64,000 bases of DNA from Chryseobacterium kimseyorum (GTDB lineage Bacteria; Bacteroidota; Bacteroidia; Flavobacteriales; Weeksellaceae). Every line of letters starts with the position of its first letter. The first letter of the stretch is position 1. The notes beneath the pieces were generated by a model. That model was not told the origin of the DNA. It saw only the letters and a list, made by a program, of their open reading frames with translations, and did not search any database. The stretch lies in assembly GCF_025971945.1 (NCBI RefSeq), contig NZ_JAPDHW010000007.1, positions 150,496 through 214,495 of the forward strand, given 5' to 3'. Below are positions 42,301 through 51,307 of the stretch, piece after piece. The translations under genes and the position numbers were made by a program.

Positions 42301-45009
42301 ATGAAAAATAGAAAGACTCTCTTGTCAGCTTCGGCTTTATTTTTCTTGGGAACTTATGCAGCGGCTCAGGAAAAAGATACTGTAAAAACAGCAAGCGTAG
42401 AAGAAGTGGTAATTTTGGGCTCAAGAAGTGGAGCGAGATCAAAGGTCGACAGCCCGGTTCCTGTAGATGTATTTAATCTGAAAGAGGCATCGGTTGTTTT
42501 GCCGCAGTCTACAATAGGACAAATACTTAATGCCATTGCACCATCTTTTACCTCAACAATTCAGACGAATGCTGACGGAACCGATCATTTAGATCCTGCC
42601 CAGTTAAGAGGTTTAGGTCCGGATCAGGTTTTGGTTTTGGTCAATGGAAAAAGACGGCACACCTCAGCTTTGGTGAATGTCAACGGATCACCCGGAAGAG
42701 GGACGGTGGGAACTGACCTTAATGCAATTCCCTCTTTTGCCATCAGCAGAATTGAAGTTTTAAGAGACGGTGCTTCTGCGCAGTACGGTTCTGACGCTAT
42801 TGCCGGAGTAATTAATTTAGGCCTAAAAAGAGATATTGGAAAGCTTACCGGACAATTAACGTACGGAGGAAATCTTACAACAACTGCAAATGACCATACC
42901 GGAGATTTTGATGGACAAAATATTCAGGTCGACCTGAATTATGGAAATAAAATAGGGAACAAAGGTGGTTTTTATAATATTACATGGTCTTCACAGTTCA
43001 GAAATCCAACTTACCGTGCAGGAACAGAAAGCGGATCTATCTATAACGCCTACAATGCCATCGAAAAGCGTGCTTTAAATGACGGTGTTAATCTTTCATC
43101 CCTGTTTACAAATATTGGAACGACACCTAACTCGCAGCAGCTGATTAATTATATTCATCAGTATGCGCAGGGTGTAGATTATTTTTCTCCACAATTGCAG
43201 AGTCAAATTCAGGGAGCCAATACTATTGCAGGATTGCAGAGTCTTTTAGACGCAAACGTTACAGATCAGGAATTAGCATACAGAGGTCTTTCTAGAAAAG
43301 ATTTCAATATGCAGGTAGGTCAGTCAAAATTAAATAACAATCAGCTTTTTGCCAATATTGAAATTCCGATAAACGATGACTGGAAAGTATACACATTTGG
43401 TGGATACAGCTTCAGACACGGAACTTCAGGAGGTTTTTACAGAAGACCCAACCAAAGCCGTACTTTTACAGGCCTGTATTCTGATGGATATCTTCCTCAG
43501 ATCGGAACAGATATTCAGGATTTATCTCTGTCTACTGGCATCAAAGGAGACTGGAATGGCTGGGATGTAGATTTCAGCAATACGTTCGGACGGAATTCTT
43601 TTGATTATACCATTGAAAATACAGGAAATACCTCTTTAAGATTTGCTTCTCCGAGTGAGTTTGATGCAGGAGGGCTAAGATTTTCCCAAAATACAATCAA
43701 TTTAGATTTCTCAAAAAAATATGATGTCTGGAAAGGAATTAATGTAGCGTTCGGAGCAGAACACAGATATGAAAATTTCAAAATTACAGCTGGCGAGGAA
43801 GCTTCTTATGCGACCTATGATGCTGAAGGAAATTTATGGAACGGAACGACTCCGAGAGCGACAGATTTTTTCGGAAACGCACTTCCTGGAGGATCACAGG
43901 TCTTTGGCGGATTTAAACCGATTAACGCAGTCAACAAAAACAGACAGGCTGTTGCAGGATATGCTGATGTAGAATTAAATTTTACCGATTGGTTTTTGGT
44001 AGATTTGGCTGCCAGATATGAAAATTACTCAGATTTTGGCTCTACTTTTAATTATAAACTTGCTTCAAGAATTAAGCTAGCAAAAAATTTAAATTTTAGA
44101 TTTGCAGGATCTACAGGCTTCCGTGCTCCTTCTATTCATCAGATATATTATAATGTGACGTCTACACTTTTTACAGACGGAACTTTGAAAGAAGTGGGAA
44201 CTTTCAGTAATGATTCGAAACTGGCAGCGCTTTTAGGAATTCCTAAGCTTAAACAGGAAACTTCAAAATCAGCAAGTGCAGGTTTCACGTACAGAATTCC
44301 TTCGGCAAATTTAACGTTTACAGCTGACGGATATTTCACCAGAATTGATGATAGAGTTGTTCTTACAGGTCAGTTTCCGAGAACCGTTGCTCCCGAGGCT
44401 TTCGACGCTGAGGCCGTTAATGCTGCCCAGTTTTTCACCAATGCGATTGATACAGAAACCAAAGGATTGGATGTGGTAGTTTCTCACACCGCGCGATTTT
44501 CAGATCTAAAACTTGATAACAGTTTTGCATTAAATTTAAACCAAACCAGAAAAGTGGGCGGCATACATTCTTCCGGTGCTTTACAGGCAGCGAATTTAGA
44601 AAGCACATATTTTTCTGAAGCCGCAAGAATTTATCTTGAGGAAGCAGTGCCGAGAACCAAGGCAAGTTTATCTCACAACCTTACATGGAAGAATGCCACC
44701 TTTTATCTGAGAAATACTTATTTCGGAAAAGTAACAAGTCCAGATATTGTTGATGCAAACGGTGATGGAGTGATTTCCACCAACGAACATCAGTCTATTT
44801 CCGATAAAATCATTACCGATCTGTCTTTAGCATATCAGTTCACAAAAAGTGTCGGTTTTACAGCTGGAGTGAATAACTTATTTGATATTTATCCAACTCG
44901 AAATGTAACTGCATCAACCAATAATGATCAGTTTATCTATTCGCGTTCTACGTCCCAGTTTGGGCAGAACGGAAGATCGGTTTTTGCCAGACTTAATTTC
45001 AGTTTTTAA
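42301..45009 (+). CDS. TonB-dependent outer-membrane receptor
   Basis: The 902-residue precursor has a signal peptide (residues 1-22, ending AAAQ). The plug domain spans about 35-185: VEEVVILGSRSGARSKVDSPVPVDVF, LRGLGPDQVLVLVNGKRRHTSALVNVNGS and IEVLRDGASAQYGSDAIAGVINL. The remaining barrel ends with the usual C-terminal aromatic strand (FARLNFSF). It imports an unknown ligand with TonB energy. There is no N-terminal carboxypeptidase-like domain and no SusD gene, so it is not a SusC-type glycan importer. An EF-hand-like DANGDGVISTNE at about residues 818-829 sits in an extracellular loop. An operator-like inverted repeat covers its promoter. Confidence 0.9.
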   Translation: MKNRKTLLSASALFFLGTYAAAQEKDTVKTASVEEVVILGSRSGARSKVDSPVPVDVFNLKEASVVLPQSTIGQILNAIAPSFTSTIQTNADGTDHLDPAQLRGLGPDQVLVLVNGKRRHTSALVNVNGSPGRGTVGTDLNAIPSFAISRIEVLRDGASAQYGSDAIAGVINLGLKRDIGKLTGQLTYGGNLTTTANDHTGDFDGQNIQVDLNYGNKIGNKGGFYNITWSSQFRNPTYRAGTESGSIYNAYNAIEKRALNDGVNLSSLFTNIGTTPNSQQLINYIHQYAQGVDYFSPQLQSQIQGANTIAGLQSLLDANVTDQELAYRGLSRKDFNMQVGQSKLNNNQLFANIEIPINDDWKVYTFGGYSFRHGTSGGFYRRPNQSRTFTGLYSDGYLPQIGTDIQDLSLSTGIKGDWNGWDVDFSNTFGRNSFDYTIENTGNTSLRFASPSEFDAGGLRFSQNTINLDFSKKYDVWKGINVAFGAEHRYENFKITAGEEASYATYDAEGNLWNGTTPRATDFFGNALPGGSQVFGGFKPINAVNKNRQAVAGYADVELNFTDWFLVDLAARYENYSDFGSTFNYKLASRIKLAKNLNFRFAGSTGFRAPSIHQIYYNVTSTLFTDGTLKEVGTFSNDSKLAALLGIPKLKQETSKSASAGFTYRIPSANLTFTADGYFTRIDDRVVLTGQFPRTVAPEAFDAEAVNAAQFFTNAIDTETKGLDVVVSHTARFSDLKLDNSFALNLNQTRKVGGIHSSGALQAANLESTYFSEAARIYLEEAVPRTKASLSHNLTWKNATFYLRNTYFGKVTSPDIVDANGDGVISTNEHQSISDKIITDLSLAYQFTKSVGFTAGVNNLFDIYPTRNVTASTNNDQFIYSRSTSQFGQNGRSVFARLNFSF

Positions 45010-45631
45010 CCGTTTACAGTTTGATTTTTAAAACGGGTTCAATTTATTTGAATCCGTTTTTTTTCTTTTTTAAATTTAAGCTTTGCTAAATTTATTTTTC
45101 CTGAAAATTGAAAGCGGTGTCGAAAATAGAATTATTTGTCATGGAAAGCTCTGTAAAGGCGACATTAATTATCTCCCACAGATCGCACGGATTTTCACAG
45201 ATTTTTTTGAAATTATGCCTGAAAATCTCAATATTTTTTGCCGAAACATAATTCAGTCTTTCACAAGCCATAACGTGGCGACATCCATCAGCACAGGGTG
45301 AAGCCCTGTGAAGAAATGACACATCACAAAGTCAGCCCTGAAAGGGCGAAATCAATTTTTTTGCCCACAGATCTCACGGATTTTCACAGATTTTAATTTT
45401 GATAATCAAACCTCTACTTAATAATTCTAAAATCACAGTAAAATCTGAATCTCATCAGGAAAATCTTCGATTTTCAATCTTATGTGTTCTCTTCAACGCA
45501 AAGTTTTGATCTAAATCTTTGTGACTATGTGTCAAAATCTATTGCAGATCTTTAACAACATCTCATCATTAGTTACAATGCGAAAATGGTAAAAATCACA
45601 ATTCGTATATTTAAGGTTCAAAATTTTAAAA
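45010..45631. other. Intergenic region with a terminator, repeat arms and hairpins
   Basis: No gene is visible in these 622 bases. After the terminator come two CCCACAGATnnCACGGATTTTCACAG arms (from 45175 and 45364). Between them are two short hairpins: CACAGGG/CCCTGTG (45292-45310) and GCCCT/AGGGC (45335-45347). Near 45480-45545 there is similarity to the 1.5-kb repeat (AATCTTATGTGTTCT) and an inverted TTTGTGACTATGTGTC arm. The layout is that of decayed insertions of a dispersed repeat family. Confidence 0.65.
45032..45066 (+). terminator. Intrinsic terminator after the TonB receptor gene
   Basis: AACGGGTTCAA (45032-45042) pairs with TTGAATCCGTT (45048-45058) with one G-T pair, followed by eight T. 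Confidence 0.84.
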
Positions 45632-46459
45632 ATGAAAAAAATACTTATTCTGATCTTCGTAATTTTCTATTCCATATTATTATTTTCTCAGGAATATCAA
45701 ACCATTTCAAACGTTCATTACTACGACGAAAAAACAAATCAATCCGATATATACATTAACGACAGATGTGTTTTAGATGTTTATACTCCGAAAAATGTAA
45801 AGAATTTTTCAACAATAATCTGGTTTCACGGTGGCGGAATTACGGGTGGCGAAAAACATCTTCCCGAAGAACTTAAAAATAAAGGAGTAGCCATCATTGC
45901 TGTCAATTACAGACTTTCTCCAAAAGTAAAGGCTCCGAAATATATCGAAGATGCAGCCGCAGCTACAGCCTGGGTTTTCAACAATATCAAAAAATACGGC
46001 GGAAGTGAAGACTTAATTTTCATTACCGGTCATTCTGCGGGCGGATATCTTGCTTCGATGGTAGGTTTGAATAAATCTTATTTAAATAAATATAAAATTG
46101 ATGCAAATAGGCTTGCCGGAATTATACCGTTCAGCGGACAGATGATTTCCCATTTTACGACCAGAAAGGAAAAAGGAATTGATGAACTTGATGCCAGAAT
46201 CGATGAAATGGCACCGCTTCATTTTATCCGTGCTGATGCGCCACCATTACTTTTAATTACCGGTGACCGTGAAAAGGAACTGATGGGAAGATATGAGGAA
46301 AACGCTTATATGTGGCGAATGATGAAGCTTAAAGGCCATAAAGAAACCGTTTTATATGAACTCGATGGGTTTGATCATGGTGGAATGGCTGTTCCCGCTT
46401 TTCCATTGCTTTTGAATGAAATTAAAAGAATTGAAAAACTAAAAAACATTCAGCGATGA
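45632..46459 (+). CDS. Secreted alpha/beta hydrolase (esterase/lipase type)
   Basis: The 275-residue precursor has a signal peptide (residues 1-19). The hydrolase core has the oxyanion HGGG motif (IIWFHGGGITGG), the nucleophile elbow GHSAGGYLASM with Ser in G-x-S-x-G, and a C-terminal acid/histidine part (LLITGDREKELMGRYEE ... LDGFDHGGMAVPA). This is the hormone-sensitive-lipase-like esterase layout. The substrate is not evident. Its stop overlaps the ATG of the next (broken) lipoprotein gene in an ATGA junction, so the two were translationally coupled. Confidence 0.87.
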   Translation: MKKILILIFVIFYSILLFSQEYQTISNVHYYDEKTNQSDIYINDRCVLDVYTPKNVKNFSTIIWFHGGGITGGEKHLPEELKNKGVAIIAVNYRLSPKVKAPKYIEDAAAATAWVFNNIKKYGGSEDLIFITGHSAGGYLASMVGLNKSYLNKYKIDANRLAGIIPFSGQMISHFTTRKEKGIDELDARIDEMAPLHFIRADAPPLLLITGDREKELMGRYEENAYMWRMMKLKGHKETVLYELDGFDHGGMAVPAFPLLLNEIKRIEKLKNIQR

Positions 46460-46843
46460 GATATGCAATTGCCTGTGTTTTAATGACACTCTTTTCTTGT
46501 GAGAGTAGGGAGAACAAATTCAATTGTTGGTTCGTGGCAGTTAATCGGCTCAAAATACGGAACCGGAGCGGAAGTCATTGAGAAGGATATAGATTCTGAA
46601 TATATTCTGACTTTTTATAATAATGGAAAATACAGAGAGTCAGTCAATGGAAAACAGATTGATGATCAATACCTGATCGACAAAGGAGATTTGATTGTTC
46701 TAATCAATTCCAAAACATCAGAGAGTAATTTTTATTCTTATAATTTTAAAGGCAATAAATTAATTCTTGACAAGGTCGATAAAGACGGAAGTTTAATATG
46801 TGATGAAGGATGCTCAACGATTCTAAAAAGGATTAAGGAATAA
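46456..46843 (+). pseudogene. Lipocalin-like lipoprotein gene with a frameshift
   Basis: The natural start is the ATG at 46456, overlapping the hydrolase stop (ATGA). It reads MRYAIACVLMTLFSC, a lipoprotein signal peptide, then stops about 40 codons on. The mature domain lies in the next frame: from about 46515 it reads SIVGSWQLIGSKYGTGAE ... ILTFYNNGKYRESVNGKQ ... GSLICDEGCSTILKRIKE to 46843, a lipocalin-like domain. The frames must join between 46487 and about 46515, just after the lipobox Cys, near an AGTAGGGAG run; one extra base there would explain it. A reading from the GTG at 46499 is open but has no signal peptide. Either a real mutation or a sequencing error is possible. Confidence 0.72.
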
Positions 46844-46872
46844 AAAAGAGGCGCAGTAAAAACCACGCCTCC
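46842..46872 (-). terminator. Intrinsic terminator after cstA
   Basis: GAGGCG (46848-46853) pairs with CGCCTC (46866-46871), followed by six T on the minus strand. Confidence 0.8.
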
Positions 46873-46896
46873 CATTTCTATAGTTTAATAAGAAAC

Positions 46897-48738
46897 TTAT
46901 CTCTCAACCAATTCTTTCACATTCTCACCATAAAAATCGGTATGCGAAGTCTTCACCTGAAGCAGCTGATACCATTTTCTAAATGCTCCAACGAAAACTA
47001 CGAGCATTAAAACCATCGCAACAATCGCTAATGTTGCCAGTAAATATTGCTGTTTTGGAATGTAAATATCCATCACCTGAATGTATCCAGCCCAAAATGT
47101 AATAATCGCCATAAAAACTCCTGGAATTGCGGAGCAAAGTGCATATTTTCCACGGTTTAACCTGATGAGCATTGTTGTGCAGACAATCAATCCGCACGCG
47201 GCGAGCAACTGATTACTGATTCCGAAGAGCGGCCAGATGCTGCTTACATTTCCGGTGAAAACCAGATAACCCCAGGCAAAAGTAAACAGTAAACTGCTGA
47301 TGATAATCCCGGGAGTCCAGTTTTTATCATTAAATTTAGGAATGACTGAACCCAGCATTTCCTGTAAGAAGAATCTTCCCACTCTCGTTCCGGCATCGAT
47401 CGCGGTTAAAATAAACACCGCTTCAAACATAATCGCAAAGTTGTACCAATAGGCCATCAGCTGATCCATGTACGGGATTTTATTAAAGATGTGAGCCATT
47501 CCCACGGCCAGAGAAACCGCACCACCAGTTCTTCCGTGCAGATCAATCCCAATTCTTTCAGAGAAATAATCGATATCAACGCCATGCAAAGCTGGATTTG
47601 CAGCCAAAAAAGCATCATACGTTTCTTTTGGAGTGTTGATTGCAAAATAATCTCCCGGCATTAATGTACATGCGGCGATTAATGCCATCAATGCTACAAA
47701 ACCTTCCACAAGCATCGCTCCGTAACCTACAAACAAAATTTCTTTCTCTCTGTTCAGCATTTTAGGAGTCGTTCCTGTGGCAATCACTGCATGAAATCCT
47801 GAAATCGCTCCACACGCAATGACAATAAAAATAAAAGGTAAAACCGGACCACCGATTACGGGACCGCCACCATTGATAAACTGAGATAATGCCGGCATTT
47901 GAATGGTTGGGTGAATCACGATTACCCCAATCGCCAACATAATAATCGTTCCGATTTTAAGATAGGTTGAAAGATAATCTCTCGGAACCAAAAGCAACCA
48001 AACCGGAAGTACTGAAGCTAAAAATCCATATAGAGGAATGGCAATTGAAATCGTTGTAATGTCCCAGGTAAACATATTGTTCATAGTCTCATTCTGCATC
48101 AGACTGTGTCCGCCAATGATTCCTGCAATCAATAAAACTCCACCCAGAATACTTGCGAAAGTCACGGAGTTTTTTCTGTAGCGCATAATCAATCCCATGA
48201 TAATCGCAATAGGCATTGTTATGACAACCGTGAACAATGACCACGAAGCTTCGTGCATCGCATTGATACAGGCCAATGACAATCCGGCAAGCGTTAAAAT
48301 TAAGATGAATAGAATTGCAAAACCTGCAACAGTTCCCGTCGTTTTACCAATTTCTTTGGAGGCAATCGTCGCTAAACTTTGTCCTTTGTGTCGCACCGAT
48401 GCGAAAAGTACCACCATATCGTGAACCCCACCACCCAGAACACATCCGATTAAAATCCAGATTGCACCGGGAAGATAACCAAATTGTGCTGCCAACACGG
48501 GTCCAACCAAAGGTCCAGCTGCTGCAATTGCTGCAAAGTGATGTCCGAAGAGTACATTTTTATTGGTGGCAACGTAATCTTTTCCGTCAGCAAATTCTAC
48601 TGCCGGCGTCGTGTTTTTGTCATTTAAACGGAGAACTTTGTTCGCCAGGAAAATTCCGTAGAAACGGTAGGCTATTGCAAAAATGAGCAGTGATGTGAAC
48701 ACCAGAGTCAGTGCATTAATTCCATTTAGAAATTCCAT
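46897..48738 (-). CDS. cstA: Carbon starvation protein A family transporter
   Basis: The 613-residue inner-membrane protein has about 16 hydrophobic segments. CstA signatures are present: AIAYRFYGIFLANKVLRL at the N-terminus, NKNVLFGHHFAAIAAAGPLVGPVLAAQFGYLPGAIWILIGCVLGGGVHDM, and FIVIACGAISGFHAVIATGTTPKMLNRE, followed by GTRVGRFFLQEMLG. The enzyme family imports peptides or pyruvate in other bacteria. It is alone in its operon, with a terminator behind and a TAACTTTG -7-like element (minus strand 48868-48861) well upstream of the start. Confidence 0.94.
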   Translation of the reverse strand: MEFLNGINALTLVFTSLLIFAIAYRFYGIFLANKVLRLNDKNTTPAVEFADGKDYVATNKNVLFGHHFAAIAAAGPLVGPVLAAQFGYLPGAIWILIGCVLGGGVHDMVVLFASVRHKGQSLATIASKEIGKTTGTVAGFAILFILILTLAGLSLACINAMHEASWSLFTVVITMPIAIIMGLIMRYRKNSVTFASILGGVLLIAGIIGGHSLMQNETMNNMFTWDITTISIAIPLYGFLASVLPVWLLLVPRDYLSTYLKIGTIIMLAIGVIVIHPTIQMPALSQFINGGGPVIGGPVLPFIFIVIACGAISGFHAVIATGTTPKMLNREKEILFVGYGAMLVEGFVALMALIAACTLMPGDYFAINTPKETYDAFLAANPALHGVDIDYFSERIGIDLHGRTGGAVSLAVGMAHIFNKIPYMDQLMAYWYNFAIMFEAVFILTAIDAGTRVGRFFLQEMLGSVIPKFNDKNWTPGIIISSLLFTFAWGYLVFTGNVSSIWPLFGISNQLLAACGLIVCTTMLIRLNRGKYALCSAIPGVFMAIITFWAGYIQVMDIYIPKQQYLLATLAIVAMVLMLVVFVGAFRKWYQLLQVKTSHTDFYGENVKELVER

Positions 48739-48979
48739 ATCTTTTCTGTTTTATGTGAATAAATAGTTAGGATTTCTGCTTATTTATTAATGATAATGTA
48801 AGCATTTGGCCAAGGTACTTATTTTCTATATAAAACAAATCAATATGTATATCAATTTAGCAAAGTTATATATTAAATTGAGCGATACTAATATTAAATT
48901 AATGATTTACAGATATTTAAATTATTGCTTCTTTTTGAAAAATACAGTTTTGTAATCCTGAAGTCATTGATGTATAATT

Positions 48980-49978
48980 TTACTTTTTTTGAGATACCAT
49001 AAAATCTACCATCACAGTATTAAGCTCTTCCTGATAAGCTTTGTCGGTATCTTTAAAACCGTGATTCCCTTTTTTCACCACAATCAATTGATGCATTGTA
49101 TCAGTTTTATTCAACATTTTATTCAACCTTTTTGAATGTCTGATCGGTGCAATCTTATCTTTATCGCCGTGAAGTATTAGTGTAGGAACGGGATTTTGAG
49201 TGTAATTTATTGGTGAAATGGTTTTACAGAACTCGATCACTTTTCTTCTTTCGGTATTAACGTCATAACCCGTCATTCCTTTTGCGATTTTCGTTCTGAT
49301 GTCGATGATCTTTTTTGAAATTAAACCAACGATAAATAATAAAGGTTTGGGAGCTCTGGTGTGAAGAAGTCTGTTCATATCAGTCGGTCCGAAATTGTCA
49401 ACAACATAGTTTACTCTGCCGGAATATTTCGAAAGCTCCTGATCTCCCACAAATTCACTGTCAGGCGTGTATGCTGAAAGAAGCGAAAGGTGAGCTCCTG
49501 CAGAAACTCCCCAATAACCAATGTTTTCTCCGTCAAAACCATACTGATCTGCATTTTTTCTTACCCATTTTACCGCATCTTTAGAATCTTCAATCGGTCC
49601 CGGAAAATGCACATCATCACTCACCAAACGGTAATTGACACTTAAAACTGCAAAGTTTTTTTCTGTCAGTTTTAAAATCGTCTGCTCGATATAGTTATCG
49701 GGAGCTATAACTTTATCTCCCAATGCCCACGCGCCGCCATGCAGAAAAATAACAACCGGTAGTTTTTCCTCTGCGGAATTTTTCGGTCTGTATATATCCA
49801 GTTTCAGATCTTTTCCCTGACCGTCTTTTTTGTAAGTAATATTTTCGGTGACGGCAGTTTTTTCCTGAAGTAGAGTGCTTTTTGCTGTCTGAGCAAATAA
49901 TGATGCCGAAAGAAAGAAAATAAAAAACAGGTTTATAAAAAACCTGCTGATATTTGTATTGCTGATGGATGAATTCAT
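48980..49978 (-). CDS. Secreted alpha/beta hydrolase
   Basis: The 332-residue precursor has a signal peptide-like N-terminus (residues about 11-30, FINLFFIFFLSASLFAQT). The hydrolase fold shows VVIFLHGGAWALGDK (oxyanion motif), the nucleophile elbow YWGVSAGAHLSLLSAY with Ser in G-x-S-x-G, and TLILHGDKDKIAPIRHS plus KGNHGF carrying the acid and histidine. It resembles the BD-FAE/esterase type proteins. The substrate is unknown. It is followed upstream on the same strand by DUF3037, 22 bases away, so they may share a transcript. Confidence 0.87.
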   Translation of the reverse strand: MNSSISNTNISRFFINLFFIFFLSASLFAQTAKSTLLQEKTAVTENITYKKDGQGKDLKLDIYRPKNSAEEKLPVVIFLHGGAWALGDKVIAPDNYIEQTILKLTEKNFAVLSVNYRLVSDDVHFPGPIEDSKDAVKWVRKNADQYGFDGENIGYWGVSAGAHLSLLSAYTPDSEFVGDQELSKYSGRVNYVVDNFGPTDMNRLLHTRAPKPLLFIVGLISKKIIDIRTKIAKGMTGYDVNTERRKVIEFCKTISPINYTQNPVPTLILHGDKDKIAPIRHSKRLNKMLNKTDTMHQLIVVKKGNHGFKDTDKAYQEELNTVMVDFMVSQKK

Positions 49979-50000
49979 AAAGTAAATTTGATGAGGTGTG

Positions 50001-50384
50001 TTATTTTACTAACTCCTCAAAAAGTTTACCAAAAGTTTTTTCCAAATCCTTAGATTTCCCCGGATGAGGTCTTGAAGTCTGAACTACAGCACTTCTCACG
50101 GCTGTCAGCCAACGGAATCTGTCCGGAATTTCCAATAGTGCAATCGGGCCACCATCTTTTTTTCCTTCCGCAATATTTTTAAAACTTTCCAGATTTTTGA
50201 TGATGTCGTCATAATCCAGTTTACTTTTAATCAGTTTAAATTTATCGGGACACAAATAAAAATCCACTTTAATGAATTTCTCTCTCTTCGAAAACATCAC
50301 CAGTCCGATGTTGAAAAATTCTTCTCTTTCAACCTTCGGCACCAGGCGGATGACGGCGTACTCGTATATTTTATCCTCTTGCAT
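50001..50384 (-). CDS. DUF3037 protein
   Basis: The 127-residue protein starts MQEDKIYEYAVIRLVPKVEREEFFNIGLVMFSKREKFIKVDF, the hallmark of the DUF3037 family, and ends RWLTAVRSAVVQTSRPHPGKSKDLEKTFGKLFEELVK. The function is unknown. Its start overlaps the end of the HipA-like kinase gene by 14 bases; this pairing is common in bacteria and suggests the two work as a unit. Confidence 0.87.
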   Translation of the reverse strand: MQEDKIYEYAVIRLVPKVEREEFFNIGLVMFSKREKFIKVDFYLCPDKFKLIKSKLDYDDIIKNLESFKNIAEGKKDGGPIALLEIPDRFRWLTAVRSAVVQTSRPHPGKSKDLEKTFGKLFEELVK

Positions 50385-51144
50385 TTTTGGCTTCGTTTAC
50401 AAAGATTTGTGAATTTTCAAGACGTGTTTTCAGGAAGTTAAAATACACTTCACGTATTTCATCCGGACTTTCTTCAGCATCATTCCAGTGCAGCCAGTCT
50501 TCAGGAATTAAATTGACAATCTCTCTGAAAATTGTTTCATTTAAAACTTCATGCGCAAACTTTTCAGCCTCATCCAATTGTGTTGCTTGTGGAAGCAGAA
50601 CATGATCTTTCACATATTTAAACGGCGTCTTTGCCGCAGTATCAAAATTCTGCCACGAATGATGGAAATAGAATGACGCTCCATTATCAATAACCCATAA
50701 TTCTTTATGCCACATCAGAAGATTGGTATTCTTAAAAGTACGGTCGATATTGGTAATAAAAGCATCGAGCCAGACAATTTTTGAAGCCAAAAGAGGGTCA
50801 ACTTTTATACTTGAATCAAACGCAATAGATTCTGATAAATAATGTAAGCCTAAATTTAAACCTTCAGAAAATTTCAGCAAATCCTGAATTTCTTCATCGG
50901 CTTCCGTTCTCCCAAAATCTACATCGAGATTTGCGAAAACAAGCTCGGGAATTGGTAATCCTAAAGCCTGTGTGATCTTTCCACCTAAAAGTTCGGAAAT
51001 CAACATTTTCACGCCATGACCTGCTCCACGGAATTTCAAGACATATTTAAAATCATCATCAGCCTCTGCCAAAGCCGGCAGTGAACCACCTTCCCGAAGA
51101 GGAAGAATGTAACGCTGTACAGTAACTGTTCTAAGATCCAACAT
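50371..51144 (-). CDS. HipA-like kinase family protein
   Basis: At 257 residues this is much shorter than E. coli HipA (440) and belongs to the small HipA-family kinases. Visible parts are an N-terminal glycine-rich strand (DDFKYVLKFRGAGHGVKMLISELLGGKITQALGLPIPELVFANLD), then a kinase-like catalytic segment, KIVWLDAFITNIDRTFKNTNLLMWHKELWVIDNGASFYFHHSW, with the D-x5-R/N-x-N and IDNG elements. No HipB-like antitoxin is adjacent; DUF3037 overlaps its 3' end instead. The ATG lies four bases after a TATTTTTG -7 element, pointing to a leaderless mRNA. Toxin-antitoxin function should not be assumed. Confidence 0.8.
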   Translation of the reverse strand: MLDLRTVTVQRYILPLREGGSLPALAEADDDFKYVLKFRGAGHGVKMLISELLGGKITQALGLPIPELVFANLDVDFGRTEADEEIQDLLKFSEGLNLGLHYLSESIAFDSSIKVDPLLASKIVWLDAFITNIDRTFKNTNLLMWHKELWVIDNGASFYFHHSWQNFDTAAKTPFKYVKDHVLLPQATQLDEAEKFAHEVLNETIFREIVNLIPEDWLHWNDAEESPDEIREVYFNFLKTRLENSQIFVNEAKNARG

Positions 51145-51148
51145 AACG

Positions 51149-51156
51149 CAAAAATA
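51149..51156 (-). promoter_or_regulatory. Candidate -7 element abutting the HipA-like gene
   Basis: On the minus strand the order is TATTTTTG, CGTT, ATG, the same layout as at the ABC ATPase gene. Confidence 0.5.
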
Positions 51157-51307
51157 AGATTTTTACCTGTGTTTAATTCTATTTTACTATTTTTAAGTAA
51201 ATTAAATCTTAAATCACCTTTCGATAATTTCGCAGGAACCTGAATAATTTTAATTTTTTGAATTCCTGAGAATAAACAAGTTAATATTAACATTACAGAC
51301 GAAAAAT

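Noticed and set aside
42301..45009. SusC-type glycan importer
   Set aside because: There is no SusD gene and no N-terminal carboxypeptidase-like domain.
50001..51144. HipBA toxin-antitoxin system
   Set aside because: The kinase-like protein is much shorter than HipA and no HipB-type DNA-binding gene is adjacent.
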